In this document: in pieces, positions 9,725 through 20,138 of the stretch
Position numbering within the stretch: position 1 is the first letter of the stretch
Layout of the letters: each line of letters opens with the position of its first letter
From: Bradyrhizobium sp. BRP22
Lineage (GTDB): Bacteria; Pseudomonadota; Alphaproteobacteria; Rhizobiales; Xanthobacteraceae
Length of the DNA stretch: 64,000 nucleotides
Direction: 5' to 3'
Assembly: GCF_020194175.1 (NCBI RefSeq)
Contig: NZ_JADYVX010000007.1
Coordinates: 124,001-188,000, forward strand
Notes under the pieces: generated by a model
What the model was told of the DNA's origin: nothing
The model's database searches: none
The model's input: only the letters and a program-made list of their open reading frames with translations
Position numbers and translations under genes: made by a program

Positions 9725-10207
9725 GTCGGGGGTATTCTTTGCCGGTTATTTCGCTCCCGGCTGACCCTAGTGCGGGGGCGGCAAAAGGGAAAGGCCCTTG
9801 CGCCGCGGCGCAAGCCGGCCCGAATCGAAGCCCCGCCCGGCGGAAATCCGGCTCGCAACTCCCAACTTGTGAAACGGCTCGCGGATGGTGTCGGTGCATT
9901 GGGGTTTTGGGGCAACAGGGGTTCGGAAATCCCCATGAAATGTTCGTAAGATTCGGACGCCTCCCGGCGCTGACGAAATTGAAGTAAGGCCCGTAAAACA
10001 AGGACAACTTGGCCTTTCGACGGTTCCCTGGTTGAGCTTGGCCGCAGTCTCCCGTTGGGCCGGCGGGACTGTCCGCTTGCCATGCGCCCGGAGTAATATG
10101 ACGGGTCGGTTCCATTGGAAGCACCACCCCGTGAAGGTTCTGCAGACCACCCACCAACGCGTTGCGAGCTCGTCGCGACTTGATTCGGCGCGCGGAGGAG
10201 AACGGAG
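9725..10207. other. Intergenic region between divergent cysK-like gene and efflux operon
   Basis: About 480 bp without a convincing gene on either strand; open frames here have poor codon bias. It must carry the promoters of both flanking transcription units. TAATAT at 10094-10099 could be a -10 for the efflux operon, but no -35 is placed correctly. No TetR- or MarR-type regulator gene is adjacent, unlike many efflux operons. Confidence 0.5.
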
Positions 10208-11698
10208 GTGAGCCAGCACATCCGGGGGGCTGCTGTCGGCGAACGGCGGCGCGCGCCTGCGTCAAGCCTGGGCGGCGTGCTGCGTGCGCTGACCGGGTTT
10301 GTGATCGCGGCGAGCTCGGCCGGCTGCATCCTGACCAAGGACCTTCCCGATCCCGCGCTCGACATTCCCGCCGGTTACAAGGCGGCGCGGCAAGCAAAAG
10401 CTTCCGACGCGCCGCCGACGCTCGATTGGTGGCGCGGCTTTCGCTCGACAGAACTGACGAGCCTGATGATGGAAGCCCAGCGGGTCAATCTGGACATTGC
10501 GGCGGCCGTGGCGCGTTTCAAGCAAGCGGACGCGCAGGCACGGATTACCGGCGCGGCCCTGCTGCCGACGCTCTCGGCCGCCGGATCAGAGACCTATTCG
10601 CGTACCTCCGGCTCGAGCGCGAGCGGGCTGAGCATCGGCGGGCGCGAGGTGGTCAACTACAACGCCTCGCTTGCCGCGAGCTATCAGCTCGATTTCTGGG
10701 GCCAGAACCGCGATGCCGCGCAGGCGGCGGAAGAGACCGCGGTCGCCAGCCGGTTCGACCGCGAGGTGGTGGCGCTGACCACGCTCGCCGCCGTTGCCAA
10801 CGCCTATTTCCAGGTGCTGACGTCGCAGGATCGGATTCGCACCGCCCAGCGCAATATCGCCGCTGCGGAGCGTGTCCTCAACGCGATCAAGGATCGCTTC
10901 AATGCCGGTACCAGCACCGATCTCGACGTCGCGCAGCAGGAGAGCCTGGTGGCAAACCAGCGCGCGTTGGTGCCGCCGCTTCGGCAGACCCTCGACCAGA
11001 ACATCAATGCGCTGGCGACGCTGGTGTCGCGGCCGCCGGAAAGCGTGCGCGTCACCGGCGGCTCGCTCAACAACATCGCCATTCCCCGAGTGACGCCGGG
11101 CCTGCCGTCGGAACTGCTGACGCAGCGGCCCGACATCAGGCGGCAGGAGGCGCAACTCGCCGCCGCCACCGCCAATGTCGGCAGCGCCCGCGCGCAGTTC
11201 TTTCCGAGCATCCAGTTGACCGGGCAGGGCGGCTATCAGAGTTCGGCGCTGTCGGCGCTGTTCCAGCCGCATGCGGCGTTCTTCAGCCTGGTCGGCAGCG
11301 CGACGCAGCCGATCTTCGACGGCGGGCGGATCCTCGGCAATTTCGAGCTGACGCAGGCGCAGCAGGATGAACTGCTGCAAACCTATCGCAAGACGGTGGT
11401 GCAATCCTTTGCCGACGTCGACAACGCGCTGGTGGCGATACGCCAGACCACGATCAGGCTGAGGCTGCAGCGCGATGTCGTGGCGGCGTCACAGCGAGCG
11501 TTTCAACTGGCCGAACAGCAGTTGCGGGCCGGAACTGCCGACATCGTAACTGTGCTACAAACCCAACAGACTCTATTCCAGGCCGAGGACGCGCTGTGGC
11601 AGGCGCAACTGGCCCGGCTGCAGGCGATCATCAGCCTGTACCAGGCGCTGGGCGGCGGCTGGGAGCCAAAGGTGGAGAGACCGGTCGATGCTCTTTAA
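10208..11698 (+). CDS. RND efflux outer-membrane lipoprotein (NodT/OprM family)
   Basis: Outer-membrane channel (496 aa) of a tripartite efflux pump. The start is a GTG with GGAGGAG about 8 nt upstream. A lipobox ASSAGC (Cys near residue 39) follows a hydrophobic stretch and predicts lipid anchoring, as in OprM/NodT. Two OEP repeats are visible: the first begins LTSLMMEAQRVNLDIAAAVARFKQADAQ, and the second contains LTQRPDIRRQEAQLAAATANVGSARAQFFPSI. The gene overlaps the adaptor gene by 11 bp, and the four genes to 19381 form one operon. Exported substrates cannot be inferred. Confidence 0.93.
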   Translation: MSQHIRGAAVGERRRAPASSLGGVLRALTGFVIAASSAGCILTKDLPDPALDIPAGYKAARQAKASDAPPTLDWWRGFRSTELTSLMMEAQRVNLDIAAAVARFKQADAQARITGAALLPTLSAAGSETYSRTSGSSASGLSIGGREVVNYNASLAASYQLDFWGQNRDAAQAAEETAVASRFDREVVALTTLAAVANAYFQVLTSQDRIRTAQRNIAAAERVLNAIKDRFNAGTSTDLDVAQQESLVANQRALVPPLRQTLDQNINALATLVSRPPESVRVTGGSLNNIAIPRVTPGLPSELLTQRPDIRRQEAQLAAATANVGSARAQFFPSIQLTGQGGYQSSALSALFQPHAAFFSLVGSATQPIFDGGRILGNFELTQAQQDELLQTYRKTVVQSFADVDNALVAIRQTTIRLRLQRDVVAASQRAFQLAEQQLRAGTADIVTVLQTQQTLFQAEDALWQAQLARLQAIISLYQALGGGWEPKVERPVDAL

Positions 11699-13097
11699 GC
11701 CGGAAGCAAAGGACGACGCGAAGGCTGCGGAGCTGAAGAAGCCGGGCTTGTTGTCGCGCCTGCTCAAGCGAATGGTGTCGCTGACCATCGCCGTCGTGAT
11801 CCTCGGTGGGCTCGGTTATATCGGCTGGCTGGCATGGGAGCAGAAGGGCGGTAGCCACAACGCCAACGCCCGGCCCGACCTGCCCGTGCCGGTGCTTGCG
11901 GCCATGCCGCGCGTGCAGGACATGCCGGTCTATCTCGACGGCGTCGGCTCGGTGCGCGCGCTGAATACCGTCACGGTTCGCTCGCAGGTGGACGGCAAGC
12001 TGATCAAGGTGAACTTTGTCGAGGGGCAGGACGTCAAGAAGGACGACGTGCTCGCCGAGATCGATCCCGCGATCTATCAGGCGCAGTACGATCAGGCCGT
12101 CGCCAAGAAGGCGCAGGATGAAGCGCTGCTCGCCAACCAGCGGCTCGATCTCGTCCGCTACCAGCAGCTCACCCAAACCAATGCGGGCTCGAAGCAGCAA
12201 TATGACACCCAGAAAGCGGTGGTTGCGCAGCAGGAAGCGCTGGTGAAGGCCGATCAGGCCGCGATCGACAATGCGGCGGCGACGCTGAGCTACACCAAGA
12301 TCGTCGCGCCGATCTCCGGCCGCGCCGGCCTCCGTCAGGTCGACCAGGGCAACATCATCCACGCCTCCGACACCACGGGCCTCGTGGTGCTCACCCAGTT
12401 GCAACCGATCGCGGTGTGGTTCAGCCTGCCGCAGCAGCAGATCGTGCGCGTGAATGCCGCGGCCGCCAAGGGCGCGCTCGCGGTCGACGTGTTCGGCAAT
12501 GACGGCGTAACCGTGATCGACACCGGCAAACTGACCGGCATCGACAACCAGGTCGACCCGACCACCGGCACGTTGAAGCTGAAGGCGGAATTTCCCAACG
12601 GCAATTTCCAGCTGTGGCCCGGCCAGTTCGTCAATGTGCGGCTGAAGGTCGAGACCCTGGAAAAGGCGATCGTGGTGCCAACCTCGGCGGTGCAGCGCGG
12701 GCCGGCCGGAACCTTCAGCTATGTGATCGGCGAGGACAATATCGTCACTGCGAAGCCGGTGACGGTGATCCAGCAGAACGAGCAAGATGCCGTCGTCGGC
12801 AAGGGGATCGCGGTCTCCGACCGCGTCGTCACGACCGGATTTGCCAATCTCGCCGATGGATCGAAGGTCATCATCGGCAAGGACGATGCCGCGCCGACCG
12901 CCGATCTCGCGCCGCGCAAGCGCAACCGCAGCCCGGACGCGAAGAACGGCCAGAAGGACAGTCAGGCCAAAGACGGCCAGGCCAAGGACGGCGAGCATCG
13001 TTCACGGCGTGAGCGCACGCAGGGCGAACAAAAGGGCGCGGGCGGAGCGGCAACGGGGGGTGAAACGTCAGGCGGCGCGGCGAAGTCGCAGCCATGA
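11688..13097 (+). CDS. RND efflux periplasmic adaptor (MdtA-like membrane fusion protein)
   Basis: Periplasmic adaptor (469 aa) linking the RND pumps to the outer-membrane channel. It has an N-terminal membrane anchor (MVSLTIAVVILGGLGYIGWLAW), a lipoyl/barrel-sandwich domain (VRSQVDGKLIKVNFVEGQDVKKDDVLAEIDP), a coiled-coil hairpin (about residues 130-200) and beta-barrel segments (GTLKLKAEFPNGNFQLWPGQFVNVRLKV), all MdtA-like. From about residue 400 the protein ends in an unusual, highly charged tail of lysine, arginine, aspartate and glycine, rather than the usual short end. The SD GGAGAG is 8 nt before the ATG, inside the upstream gene. Confidence 0.93.
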   Translation: MLFKPEAKDDAKAAELKKPGLLSRLLKRMVSLTIAVVILGGLGYIGWLAWEQKGGSHNANARPDLPVPVLAAMPRVQDMPVYLDGVGSVRALNTVTVRSQVDGKLIKVNFVEGQDVKKDDVLAEIDPAIYQAQYDQAVAKKAQDEALLANQRLDLVRYQQLTQTNAGSKQQYDTQKAVVAQQEALVKADQAAIDNAAATLSYTKIVAPISGRAGLRQVDQGNIIHASDTTGLVVLTQLQPIAVWFSLPQQQIVRVNAAAAKGALAVDVFGNDGVTVIDTGKLTGIDNQVDPTTGTLKLKAEFPNGNFQLWPGQFVNVRLKVETLEKAIVVPTSAVQRGPAGTFSYVIGEDNIVTAKPVTVIQQNEQDAVVGKGIAVSDRVVTTGFANLADGSKVIIGKDDAAPTADLAPRKRNRSPDAKNGQKDSQAKDGQAKDGEHRSRRERTQGEQKGAGGAATGGETSGGAAKSQP

Positions 13098-13148
13098 TCG
13101 AAGGACCGGCCCGAATGTCTGACTTCGCAAGGACGGGTACGCAAAGCC

Positions 13149-16100
13149 ATGGGCGTCTCTGAACCGTTCATCCGCCGGCCGATCGCGACCTCGCTGCTCG
13201 GGATCGCGCTCATGATCGGCGGCGCGCTCGGCTATTTCGCGCTGCCGGTTTCGGCGCTGCCGCAGGTCGACTTCCCGACGGTGCAGGTGTCGACGCAATT
13301 GCCGGGCGCCAGCCCCGACGTGATCGCCTCGCTGATCACGGCACCGCTGGAACGTCAGCTCGGTCAGATTCCGTCGCTGTCCTCGATGAACTCGACCAGT
13401 TCGTTCGGCGTCAGCCAGATTTCGCTGCAGTTCGATCTCAACCGCGACATCGATGGCGCAACGCAGGACGTGCAAGCCGCGATCAATGCGGCTGCGGGCG
13501 TATTGCCGAAGAACCTGCCTTACCCGCCGGTCTACGCGAAAGTGAACCCGGCGGACGCGCCGGTCATGACGCTGGCGTTGACGTCGGAGACGATCTCGTT
13601 GCGCGCGATGAGCGATCTTGCCGATACGATCCTCGGCCAGCGGCTGAGCCAGATTTCCGGCGTCGGCCGCGTCGCCGTGCTGGGCGGGCTGAAACCGGCG
13701 GTGCGGGTGCAGGCCGACCTGGCACGGCTTGCGGCCTATGGCATCTCGATGGAGGACCTGCGCAACGCGATCGCCGGCGCCAACGTCTCAGGGCCAAAGG
13801 GATCGCTCGATGGCGCGCAGCAAGCCTATACGATCGCCGCCAACGACCAGATCGCGGCGGCGGAGGCCTACAAGCCGATCATCATCGCCTATCGCAACGG
13901 CTCGCCGGTAACGATCGGCGACGTGGCCGTGATCGTGGACGGGCTCGAGAACGACCGCACCGGCGGCTGGTACCAGGGCACGCCGGCGGTCATCCTCGAC
14001 ATCCAGCGCCAACCCGGCGCCAACGTCATCGATGTCGTCCGTCAGATCCGCGACGAAATCCCGCGACTGCAACGGTTGATTCCGGCCGGCGTCAACCTGA
14101 CCGTCGTCAGCGATCGCACCGTCACCATCCGCGCCTCGGTTCGCGACGTGCAGTTCACGCTGATCCTGAGCGTCGTGCTGGTGACGCTGGTGGTGCTGTT
14201 GTTCCTGCGCTCGCTGCGCGCCACGCTGATCGCGGGCGTGGCGCTGCCACTGTCGCTGATCACGAGCTTCGGCATCATGTATTTTGCCGGCTTCAGTCTC
14301 GACAATCTGTCGCTGATGGCGCTGACAATCGGCACCGGCTTCGTGGTCGACGACGCCATTGTGATGATCGAGAACATCGTTCGGCACATGGAAGAGGGCG
14401 AGTCGGTCATGGAAGCGGCGCTCAAGGGCGCAAGCGAGATCGGCTTCACGGTGATTTCGCTGACGTTGTCGCTGATCGCGGTCTTCATTCCGCTCTTGTT
14501 CATGTCCGGGCTGGTCGGGCGCATGTTCCGCGAATTCGCGTTGACGCTGACCATTGCGGTGGTGACCTCGGCAGTGATCTCGCTGACGTTGACGCCGATG
14601 ATGTGCTCGCGGCTGTTGACGCATGTCGGTGAGGAATTCGTGCTGCCTGGGCTGGGGGCCATCAGCCGCGCCATCGACCGCATGGTCGCCTTCTACCACC
14701 GCACGCTGCTGTGGGTGCTGCAGCGCCAGCGCGCGACTTTGCTGGTGACCTTTGCCACCATCGCGCTCACGCTGTTCATGTATGTGATCGCGCCAAAGGG
14801 CTTCCTGCCCTTGCAGGATACCTCATCGATCACCGCAGTGACCGAGGCCGGTCCGGACGTCTCCTTTGCTGAAATGCAGGCGCGGCAGACCAAGGCGGCC
14901 GACTTGATCAAGTCGGACCCCGACGTGACCGGCGTGGTGTCCGTGATCGGCGCCGGTTCGGTCAACCCGACCACCAATGTCGGCCGGCTCGTGATGACGC
15001 TCAGGCCGCTCGGCGAACGGCGCGACGATGTTTCGACAGTGGTCGCACGGCTGAAGCAGAAGACGGCGTCGATCCCGGGCATGACCATCTATTTCCAGCC
15101 GGTGCAGGACGTGCAGATTTCGACCCAGTCGAGCCGGTCGCAGTACCAGTACACGCTGACCGGCACGGACGCGAAAGAGGTGTCGCTCTGGGCGAACAGG
15201 CTGGTCGCCGAGATGCGGCGTGATCCGATGTTCCGCGACGTGTCGTCGGAGGCGCAGGAGGCTGGCCTGCGGGCGGCACTCGACGTCAATCGTCAGCGCG
15301 CCGGCCAGCTCGGCGTCAGCCTGCAGGCCGTCAACGACACCCTGAACGACGCATTCGCGCAGCGGCAGATTTCAACCATTTATGGGCAGGCCAACCAGTA
15401 TCGCGTCGTGCTGGAGGCACTGCCGATGTATCAACGCGATCCATCGATCCTCGACAAGCTGTACTTGCCCGGCGTGAACGGCGCGCAGGTGCCGCTGTCG
15501 GCCGTGGCGACGCTGACGCGCACCACGGCGCCGCTCGCGATCTCGCACCAGGCGCAATTCCCGTCGGTGTCGCTCAGCTTCAATCTCGCGCCCGGCGAGG
15601 CGCTCGGCGACGCCGTTGAAGCGGTGAAGGCAATCGAGAGCCGGATCGGCATGCCCAACAGCATCGTCGGCGTGTACGCCGGCGACGCCGCGGAATTCTC
15701 CAGGTCGCTCGCCGGCCAACCGTGGCTGATTCTCGCCGCGATCATCACGATCTACATCGTGCTGGGCGTGCTCTACGAGAGCTACATCCACCCGATCACC
15801 ATCCTGTCGACACTGCCTTCGGCGGGCGTCGGCGCCATCCTGGCGCTGATGCTGTTCGGGCAGGACCTTTCGGTGATCGGCCTGATCGGCATCATCCTGC
15901 TGATGGGCATCGTCAAGAAGAACGCGATCATGATGATCGACTTCGCGCTCGATGCCGAACGGCACCAGGGCATGTCGCCCTATGACGCGATCGTGCAGGC
16001 CTGCCTGTTGCGCTTCCGGCCGATCATGATGACGACATTGGCGGCCCTGTTCGGCGCGCTGCCGCTTGCGATCGAAAGCGGCACCGGCGCGGAGCTGCGC

Positions 16101-16277
16101 TTTCCGCTCGGTATTTCCATCATCGGCGGTCTCCTGCTCAGCCAGTTGCTGACGCTCTACACGACCCCTGTGATCTACCTTGCGCTCGATCGCCTGAACC
16201 GGCGCATCGAGCACGCGCTGCCGGATCCGGGTCCGCAGGGCCCGCCGGTCGCGGGGGCGACCGAGGGGATGCAGTAA
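13149..16277 (+). CDS. RND efflux inner-membrane transporter 1 (MdtB-like)
   Basis: Proton-driven RND pump (1042 aa). It begins SEPFIRRPIATSLLGIALMIGGALGYFALPVSALPQVDFPTV, the standard HAE1-family N terminus. The TM4 motif GFVVDDAIVMIENIVRH carries the paired aspartates used for proton relay. The TM10 region has GIVKKNAIMMIDFALD with the conserved lysines. Two tandem RND gene copies after an MdtA-type adaptor resemble mdtABC/muxABC, where the two pumps form a heterotrimer. It overlaps the next RND gene by one base (TAATG). Confidence 0.94.
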   Translation: MGVSEPFIRRPIATSLLGIALMIGGALGYFALPVSALPQVDFPTVQVSTQLPGASPDVIASLITAPLERQLGQIPSLSSMNSTSSFGVSQISLQFDLNRDIDGATQDVQAAINAAAGVLPKNLPYPPVYAKVNPADAPVMTLALTSETISLRAMSDLADTILGQRLSQISGVGRVAVLGGLKPAVRVQADLARLAAYGISMEDLRNAIAGANVSGPKGSLDGAQQAYTIAANDQIAAAEAYKPIIIAYRNGSPVTIGDVAVIVDGLENDRTGGWYQGTPAVILDIQRQPGANVIDVVRQIRDEIPRLQRLIPAGVNLTVVSDRTVTIRASVRDVQFTLILSVVLVTLVVLLFLRSLRATLIAGVALPLSLITSFGIMYFAGFSLDNLSLMALTIGTGFVVDDAIVMIENIVRHMEEGESVMEAALKGASEIGFTVISLTLSLIAVFIPLLFMSGLVGRMFREFALTLTIAVVTSAVISLTLTPMMCSRLLTHVGEEFVLPGLGAISRAIDRMVAFYHRTLLWVLQRQRATLLVTFATIALTLFMYVIAPKGFLPLQDTSSITAVTEAGPDVSFAEMQARQTKAADLIKSDPDVTGVVSVIGAGSVNPTTNVGRLVMTLRPLGERRDDVSTVVARLKQKTASIPGMTIYFQPVQDVQISTQSSRSQYQYTLTGTDAKEVSLWANRLVAEMRRDPMFRDVSSEAQEAGLRAALDVNRQRAGQLGVSLQAVNDTLNDAFAQRQISTIYGQANQYRVVLEALPMYQRDPSILDKLYLPGVNGAQVPLSAVATLTRTTAPLAISHQAQFPSVSLSFNLAPGEALGDAVEAVKAIESRIGMPNSIVGVYAGDAAEFSRSLAGQPWLILAAIITIYIVLGVLYESYIHPITILSTLPSAGVGAILALMLFGQDLSVIGLIGIILLMGIVKKNAIMMIDFALDAERHQGMSPYDAIVQACLLRFRPIMMTTLAALFGALPLAIESGTGAELRFPLGISIIGGLLLSQLLTLYTTPVIYLALDRLNRRIEHALPDPGPQGPPVAGATEGMQ

Positions 16278-19200
16278 TGGCGTCGATCTCGATCTCGGAG
16301 CCCTTCATCCGCCGTCCGGTCGGCACCACGCTGATGGCGATCGGGCTGTTCCTGGTCGGGATCGTGGCGTATGAGTTCCTGCCGGTGGCGTCGGTTCCGA
16401 ACGTCGATTTCCCGATGATCCGGGTGGCCGCTACGCGACCGGGCGCCGACCCCTCGGTGATGGCGGCAACCGTGGCAGCGCCGCTGGAGCGCCGGCTCGG
16501 CGAGATCGCCGGCGTCGAGCAGATCACGTCGACGAGTTCGCTCGGCAACACCAGCATCCAGGTGCAGTTCGCGATCGGACGCAACATCGATCGTGCCGCG
16601 CGCGACGTGCAGGCGGCCATCAACGCCTCGATGGCCGATCTGCCGACCGACTTGCCCACATTGCCGATCTTCAGGAAGGCCAATCCCGCGGCGTCGCCGG
16701 TGTTCGTGCTGGCGCTGACATCGAAGACGATGTCGACCAGCGCGATGTATGACGTTGCGGATACCGTGCTCGCCCAGCGCATCTCGCAGGTACCGGGCGT
16801 GGGTGAGGTCACCGTCTCCGGCGCCGATCAGCCGGCGGTGCGGATCTCGCTCAATCCGGTGGCGCTGTCCAACGCCGGCATTGCCACCGAGGACGTTCGC
16901 CAGGCCATCGTCAATGCCAATCCGCTCGGGCCGGTCGGCATCTTCAATGGCGGCCGCCAGAGCGAAACGCTGTCGATCAATCCACAGATGCGGACCGCCG
17001 CCGAGTTCCGCAACGTCCTGGTCAAGAGCTCCAACGGCAATTTCGTCCGCCTCTCGGACGTCGCCGAAATCGAAGACAGCGTGCGCAATGTCCGCTCGAT
17101 CGCCTGGTTCAACAAGCAGCCGGCGGTCCTGATCCAGATCACCAAGCAGGGCGACGCCAATGTCATCGACACCGTCAACCGGGTGTCGGCGATGCTGCCG
17201 GAGCTGAAGCAATGGATTCCGGCCGGTCTCGAGATTTCCACCCTCGTGGACCGCACCGGCACGATCCGCGCCAGCGTGCTCGATATGCAGCTGACCCTGC
17301 TTGCCACCGCGGGGCTCGTCATGGTGGTGGTATTCATCTTCCTGCGACGGGTGACGCCGACGATTGCTGCGGGTGTCTCGGTGCCGCTGGCGCTGGCGGG
17401 CACCTGCGCCGGCATGTGGCTCGCAGGCTTCTCGATCGACAATCTGTCGCTGATGGCGCTGGCGATCTCGGTTGGATTCGTGGTCGACGATGCGATCGTG
17501 ATGATCGAGAACATGTACCGCAATCTCGAGCGCGGCATGGAGCCTTATCCGGCGGCGCTCGAGGGGGCCAAGCAGATCGGCTTCACCGTGGTTTCGATCT
17601 CGCTGTCGCTGATTGCCGCCTTCACGCCGCTGATCTTCATGGACGGCATCGTCGGCCGCCTGCTGCGCGAATTCTCGCTGACGCTGACGTTTGCGATCCT
17701 GGTCTCGACCCTGGTATCGCTGACGATCACCCCGATGATCTGCGCGCATTACATCAAGGAAGCGACCTCCGACCGTGCCACCTGGTTCGACCGCCTGATC
17801 GAGGGAACCCTGTCGCGCGTCGTGCGCTTTTACACGTGGACTCTGCGCGTCGTGCTCGGCTTCCCGTTCCTGACGCTGCTCGTGTTCTTCGCCACGATCG
17901 CGTTGACCGTGACCCTCTACATCAAGACGCCCAAGGGCTATTTCCCGACCGACGACAGCGGCTTCATCATCGGCGCGACGCGGGCGTCACCCGACATCTC
18001 GTTCCAGGCCATGCTCAAGCTGCAGCAGCAGGTAGCCGACATCGTTCTGGCCGATCCCGCGGTCGCGAGCATCGGCTCGTCGATCGGGGGCGGCGGGTTT
18101 GGTGGCGGCGCAAACCGCGGCACCATGTTCATCAGCCTGAAATCACCGGAGGAGAGGAGCGGGGTTTCGACGCAGCTCGTGATCGATCGCCTGCGCCGTA
18201 ACCTCTTCATGGTGCCGGGCATCCGCCTGTTCATGTTCGCGGCCCAGGACGTCCGCGCCGGTGGAAGACAGAGCGATTCCGACTACCAGTACACGCTCTC
18301 GAGCGCCGATCTCGACTTGTTGCAGAAGTGGGCGCCGATCGTCGCCAAACGCATGGAAACCGTCGAGGGCATCACCGACGTTTCCTCGGACCGTGATCCT
18401 GGCGGATTGCAGCTCAACCTGGTGATCGACCGCAAGACCGCCTCGAGCCTCGGCGTCCGCGTGCAGGACATCGACAACGCGCTCAACAACGCGTTCTCGC
18501 AGCGGCAGATCTCGATCGTCTATACTCAGCGCAACCAATACATGGTGGTGCTGGAGATCGATCCGAAATTCCAGACGGATCCGTCCAATCTCGAGCGCAT
18601 TTACGTGGCCGGCGCCAACGGCGTCCAGGTGCCGTTGTCGGCTGTCGTCCATTACCAGCGGGGGCTGGCGCCGCTCGCCGTCTACCACACGCAGTCCTTC
18701 CCCTCGACCACGGTGTCGTTCAATCTTCTGCCGAACGTGCCGCTTGAGGAAGCAACTTCGAATATCCAGCGGGCGATCGATGAATTGCATATGCCCGAAG
18801 GCATCCGTGGCAGCTTTGACGGCAACGCCGGTGACTTCAACAAGACCAGTGGAAGGCAGCCGCTGCTCATCCTGGGGGCGCTGGTTGCGATGTATATCGT
18901 GCTCGGGGTGCTCTATGAGAGCCTGGCGCATCCGCTGACGATCATCTCGACCTTGCCATCCGCAGGGCTGGGTGCGCTGCTGGCGCTGCAACTAACCAAC
19001 ACGCCGCTGACCGTGATCGCCTTCGTCGGCATCATCCTCTTGATCGGCATCGTCAAGAAGAACGGCATCATGATGGTCGATTTCGCGCTCGATGCCGAAC
19101 GTCAGCGCGGCCTGTCCTCGGCGGATGCGATCTTCGAGGCCTGCAGCGCAAGGTTCCGGCCAATCTTGATGACAACCATGGCGGCGCTGTTTGCCGGCAT

Positions 19201-19381
19201 TCCGCTGGTGCTCGCCACCGGTCCCGGGACGGAGCTGCGCCGGCCGCTGGGCATCACCATCATCGGCGGCCTGTTCGTTTCGCAGATCCTGACGCTCTAC
19301 ACCACGCCGGTGATTTACCTCTTGATCGACCGGTTGCGGCGACGCCCCGAACCTGCGGCGCTGGCGGCGCCCGCGGAATAG
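16277..19381 (+). CDS. RND efflux inner-membrane transporter 2 (MdtC-like)
   Basis: Second RND pump subunit (1034 aa), paralogous to the preceding gene over its whole length. It has N-terminal SEPFIRRPVGTTLMAIGLF, the TM4 proton-relay motif GFVVDDAIVMIENMYRN and TM10 GIVKKNGIMMVDFALDAERQ. A glycine-rich insertion (SIGGGGFGGGANRG) lies in the periplasmic porter region. Translation starts on the last base of the upstream stop, so synthesis of the two pumps should be coupled. This is consistent with an MdtB/MdtC-type hetero-oligomer. It is the last gene of the efflux operon. Confidence 0.94.
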   Translation: MASISISEPFIRRPVGTTLMAIGLFLVGIVAYEFLPVASVPNVDFPMIRVAATRPGADPSVMAATVAAPLERRLGEIAGVEQITSTSSLGNTSIQVQFAIGRNIDRAARDVQAAINASMADLPTDLPTLPIFRKANPAASPVFVLALTSKTMSTSAMYDVADTVLAQRISQVPGVGEVTVSGADQPAVRISLNPVALSNAGIATEDVRQAIVNANPLGPVGIFNGGRQSETLSINPQMRTAAEFRNVLVKSSNGNFVRLSDVAEIEDSVRNVRSIAWFNKQPAVLIQITKQGDANVIDTVNRVSAMLPELKQWIPAGLEISTLVDRTGTIRASVLDMQLTLLATAGLVMVVVFIFLRRVTPTIAAGVSVPLALAGTCAGMWLAGFSIDNLSLMALAISVGFVVDDAIVMIENMYRNLERGMEPYPAALEGAKQIGFTVVSISLSLIAAFTPLIFMDGIVGRLLREFSLTLTFAILVSTLVSLTITPMICAHYIKEATSDRATWFDRLIEGTLSRVVRFYTWTLRVVLGFPFLTLLVFFATIALTVTLYIKTPKGYFPTDDSGFIIGATRASPDISFQAMLKLQQQVADIVLADPAVASIGSSIGGGGFGGGANRGTMFISLKSPEERSGVSTQLVIDRLRRNLFMVPGIRLFMFAAQDVRAGGRQSDSDYQYTLSSADLDLLQKWAPIVAKRMETVEGITDVSSDRDPGGLQLNLVIDRKTASSLGVRVQDIDNALNNAFSQRQISIVYTQRNQYMVVLEIDPKFQTDPSNLERIYVAGANGVQVPLSAVVHYQRGLAPLAVYHTQSFPSTTVSFNLLPNVPLEEATSNIQRAIDELHMPEGIRGSFDGNAGDFNKTSGRQPLLILGALVAMYIVLGVLYESLAHPLTIISTLPSAGLGALLALQLTNTPLTVIAFVGIILLIGIVKKNGIMMVDFALDAERQRGLSSADAIFEACSARFRPILMTTMAALFAGIPLVLATGPGTELRRPLGITIIGGLFVSQILTLYTTPVIYLLIDRLRRRPEPAALAAPAE

Positions 19382-19415
19382 TTGAATTGGCGGCCGCGAA
19401 GCGTATAGCGGGCGG

Positions 19416-20138
19416 ATGACCGAACCAGACCAGACCATCATTGCCGAGCCGGTCCCGGATTGTCCGCACTGCGGCAAGCCGATGCCGCTGTGCATCTGCG
19501 ACAGCGTCACACCCATTAAAAACCGGATCGCCCTTTTGATCCTGCAGCATCCGCAGGAGCAGGACAGGGCGCTCGGCACCGCCCGGCTCACCGCGCGCCA
19601 TTTCGAGGATGCGGTCGTGCGGATCGGGTTGTCCTGGCCGAGCCTGTCAAAGGCACTGGGGCGGCCGGTGACCGACCCGTCGCGCTGGGCCGTGCTCTAT
19701 CTCGGCTCCGCCAAGGTCGCCGATCTCGATACCGAGGCCGAGGTCGTTGCCATCGACCGCAAGGGCGCACTTGAGCCGAACCAGCGCGGCATCCTCGGAC
19801 GCATCGAGGGCGTCGTGCTGCTCGATGGCACCTGGAGCCAGGCCAAGGCGCTGTGGTGGCGCAATCCATGGATGCTGAAATGCCAGCGGGTGCTACTCGG
19901 CCCCCGCCAGCCGTCACGCTATGGCCAGCTTCGTCGCGAACCGCGCCGCGACGGACTGTCCACTATCGAGGCGGCGGGCATGCTGCTTGCCGCGCTCGAA
20001 AAGCAGCCGGACATTGCCGAGACGCTGAACGCCAGCTTTGAGCGGATGCTGGCAAGATATCGTCAGGTGCAGCGCACGATGCCGGAACTTGCCCCAAAGC
20101 CGAAGAAGCGCGATTTTCGGCGTCGGAAGCGATCTTAA
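19416..20138 (+). CDS. DTW-domain tRNA-uridine aminocarboxypropyltransferase (TapT/TuaA type)
   Basis: A 240-aa cytoplasmic protein of the DTW family. The E. coli member TapT forms acp3U at tRNA position 47 from SAM. Visible hallmarks are the N-terminal Cys cluster CPHCGKPMPLCIC (zinc-binding), HPQEQDRALGTARL, the signature LLDGTWSQAKAL and the family motif LSTIEAAGMLLAALE. Its reading frame ends on a TTAA sequence in which its TAA stop overlaps the TAA stop of the convergent membrane-protein gene. Assignment to the family is firm; the exact tRNA position modified is not known from sequence. Confidence 0.85.
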   Translation: MTEPDQTIIAEPVPDCPHCGKPMPLCICDSVTPIKNRIALLILQHPQEQDRALGTARLTARHFEDAVVRIGLSWPSLSKALGRPVTDPSRWAVLYLGSAKVADLDTEAEVVAIDRKGALEPNQRGILGRIEGVVLLDGTWSQAKALWWRNPWMLKCQRVLLGPRQPSRYGQLRREPRRDGLSTIEAAGMLLAALEKQPDIAETLNASFERMLARYRQVQRTMPELAPKPKKRDFRRRKRS

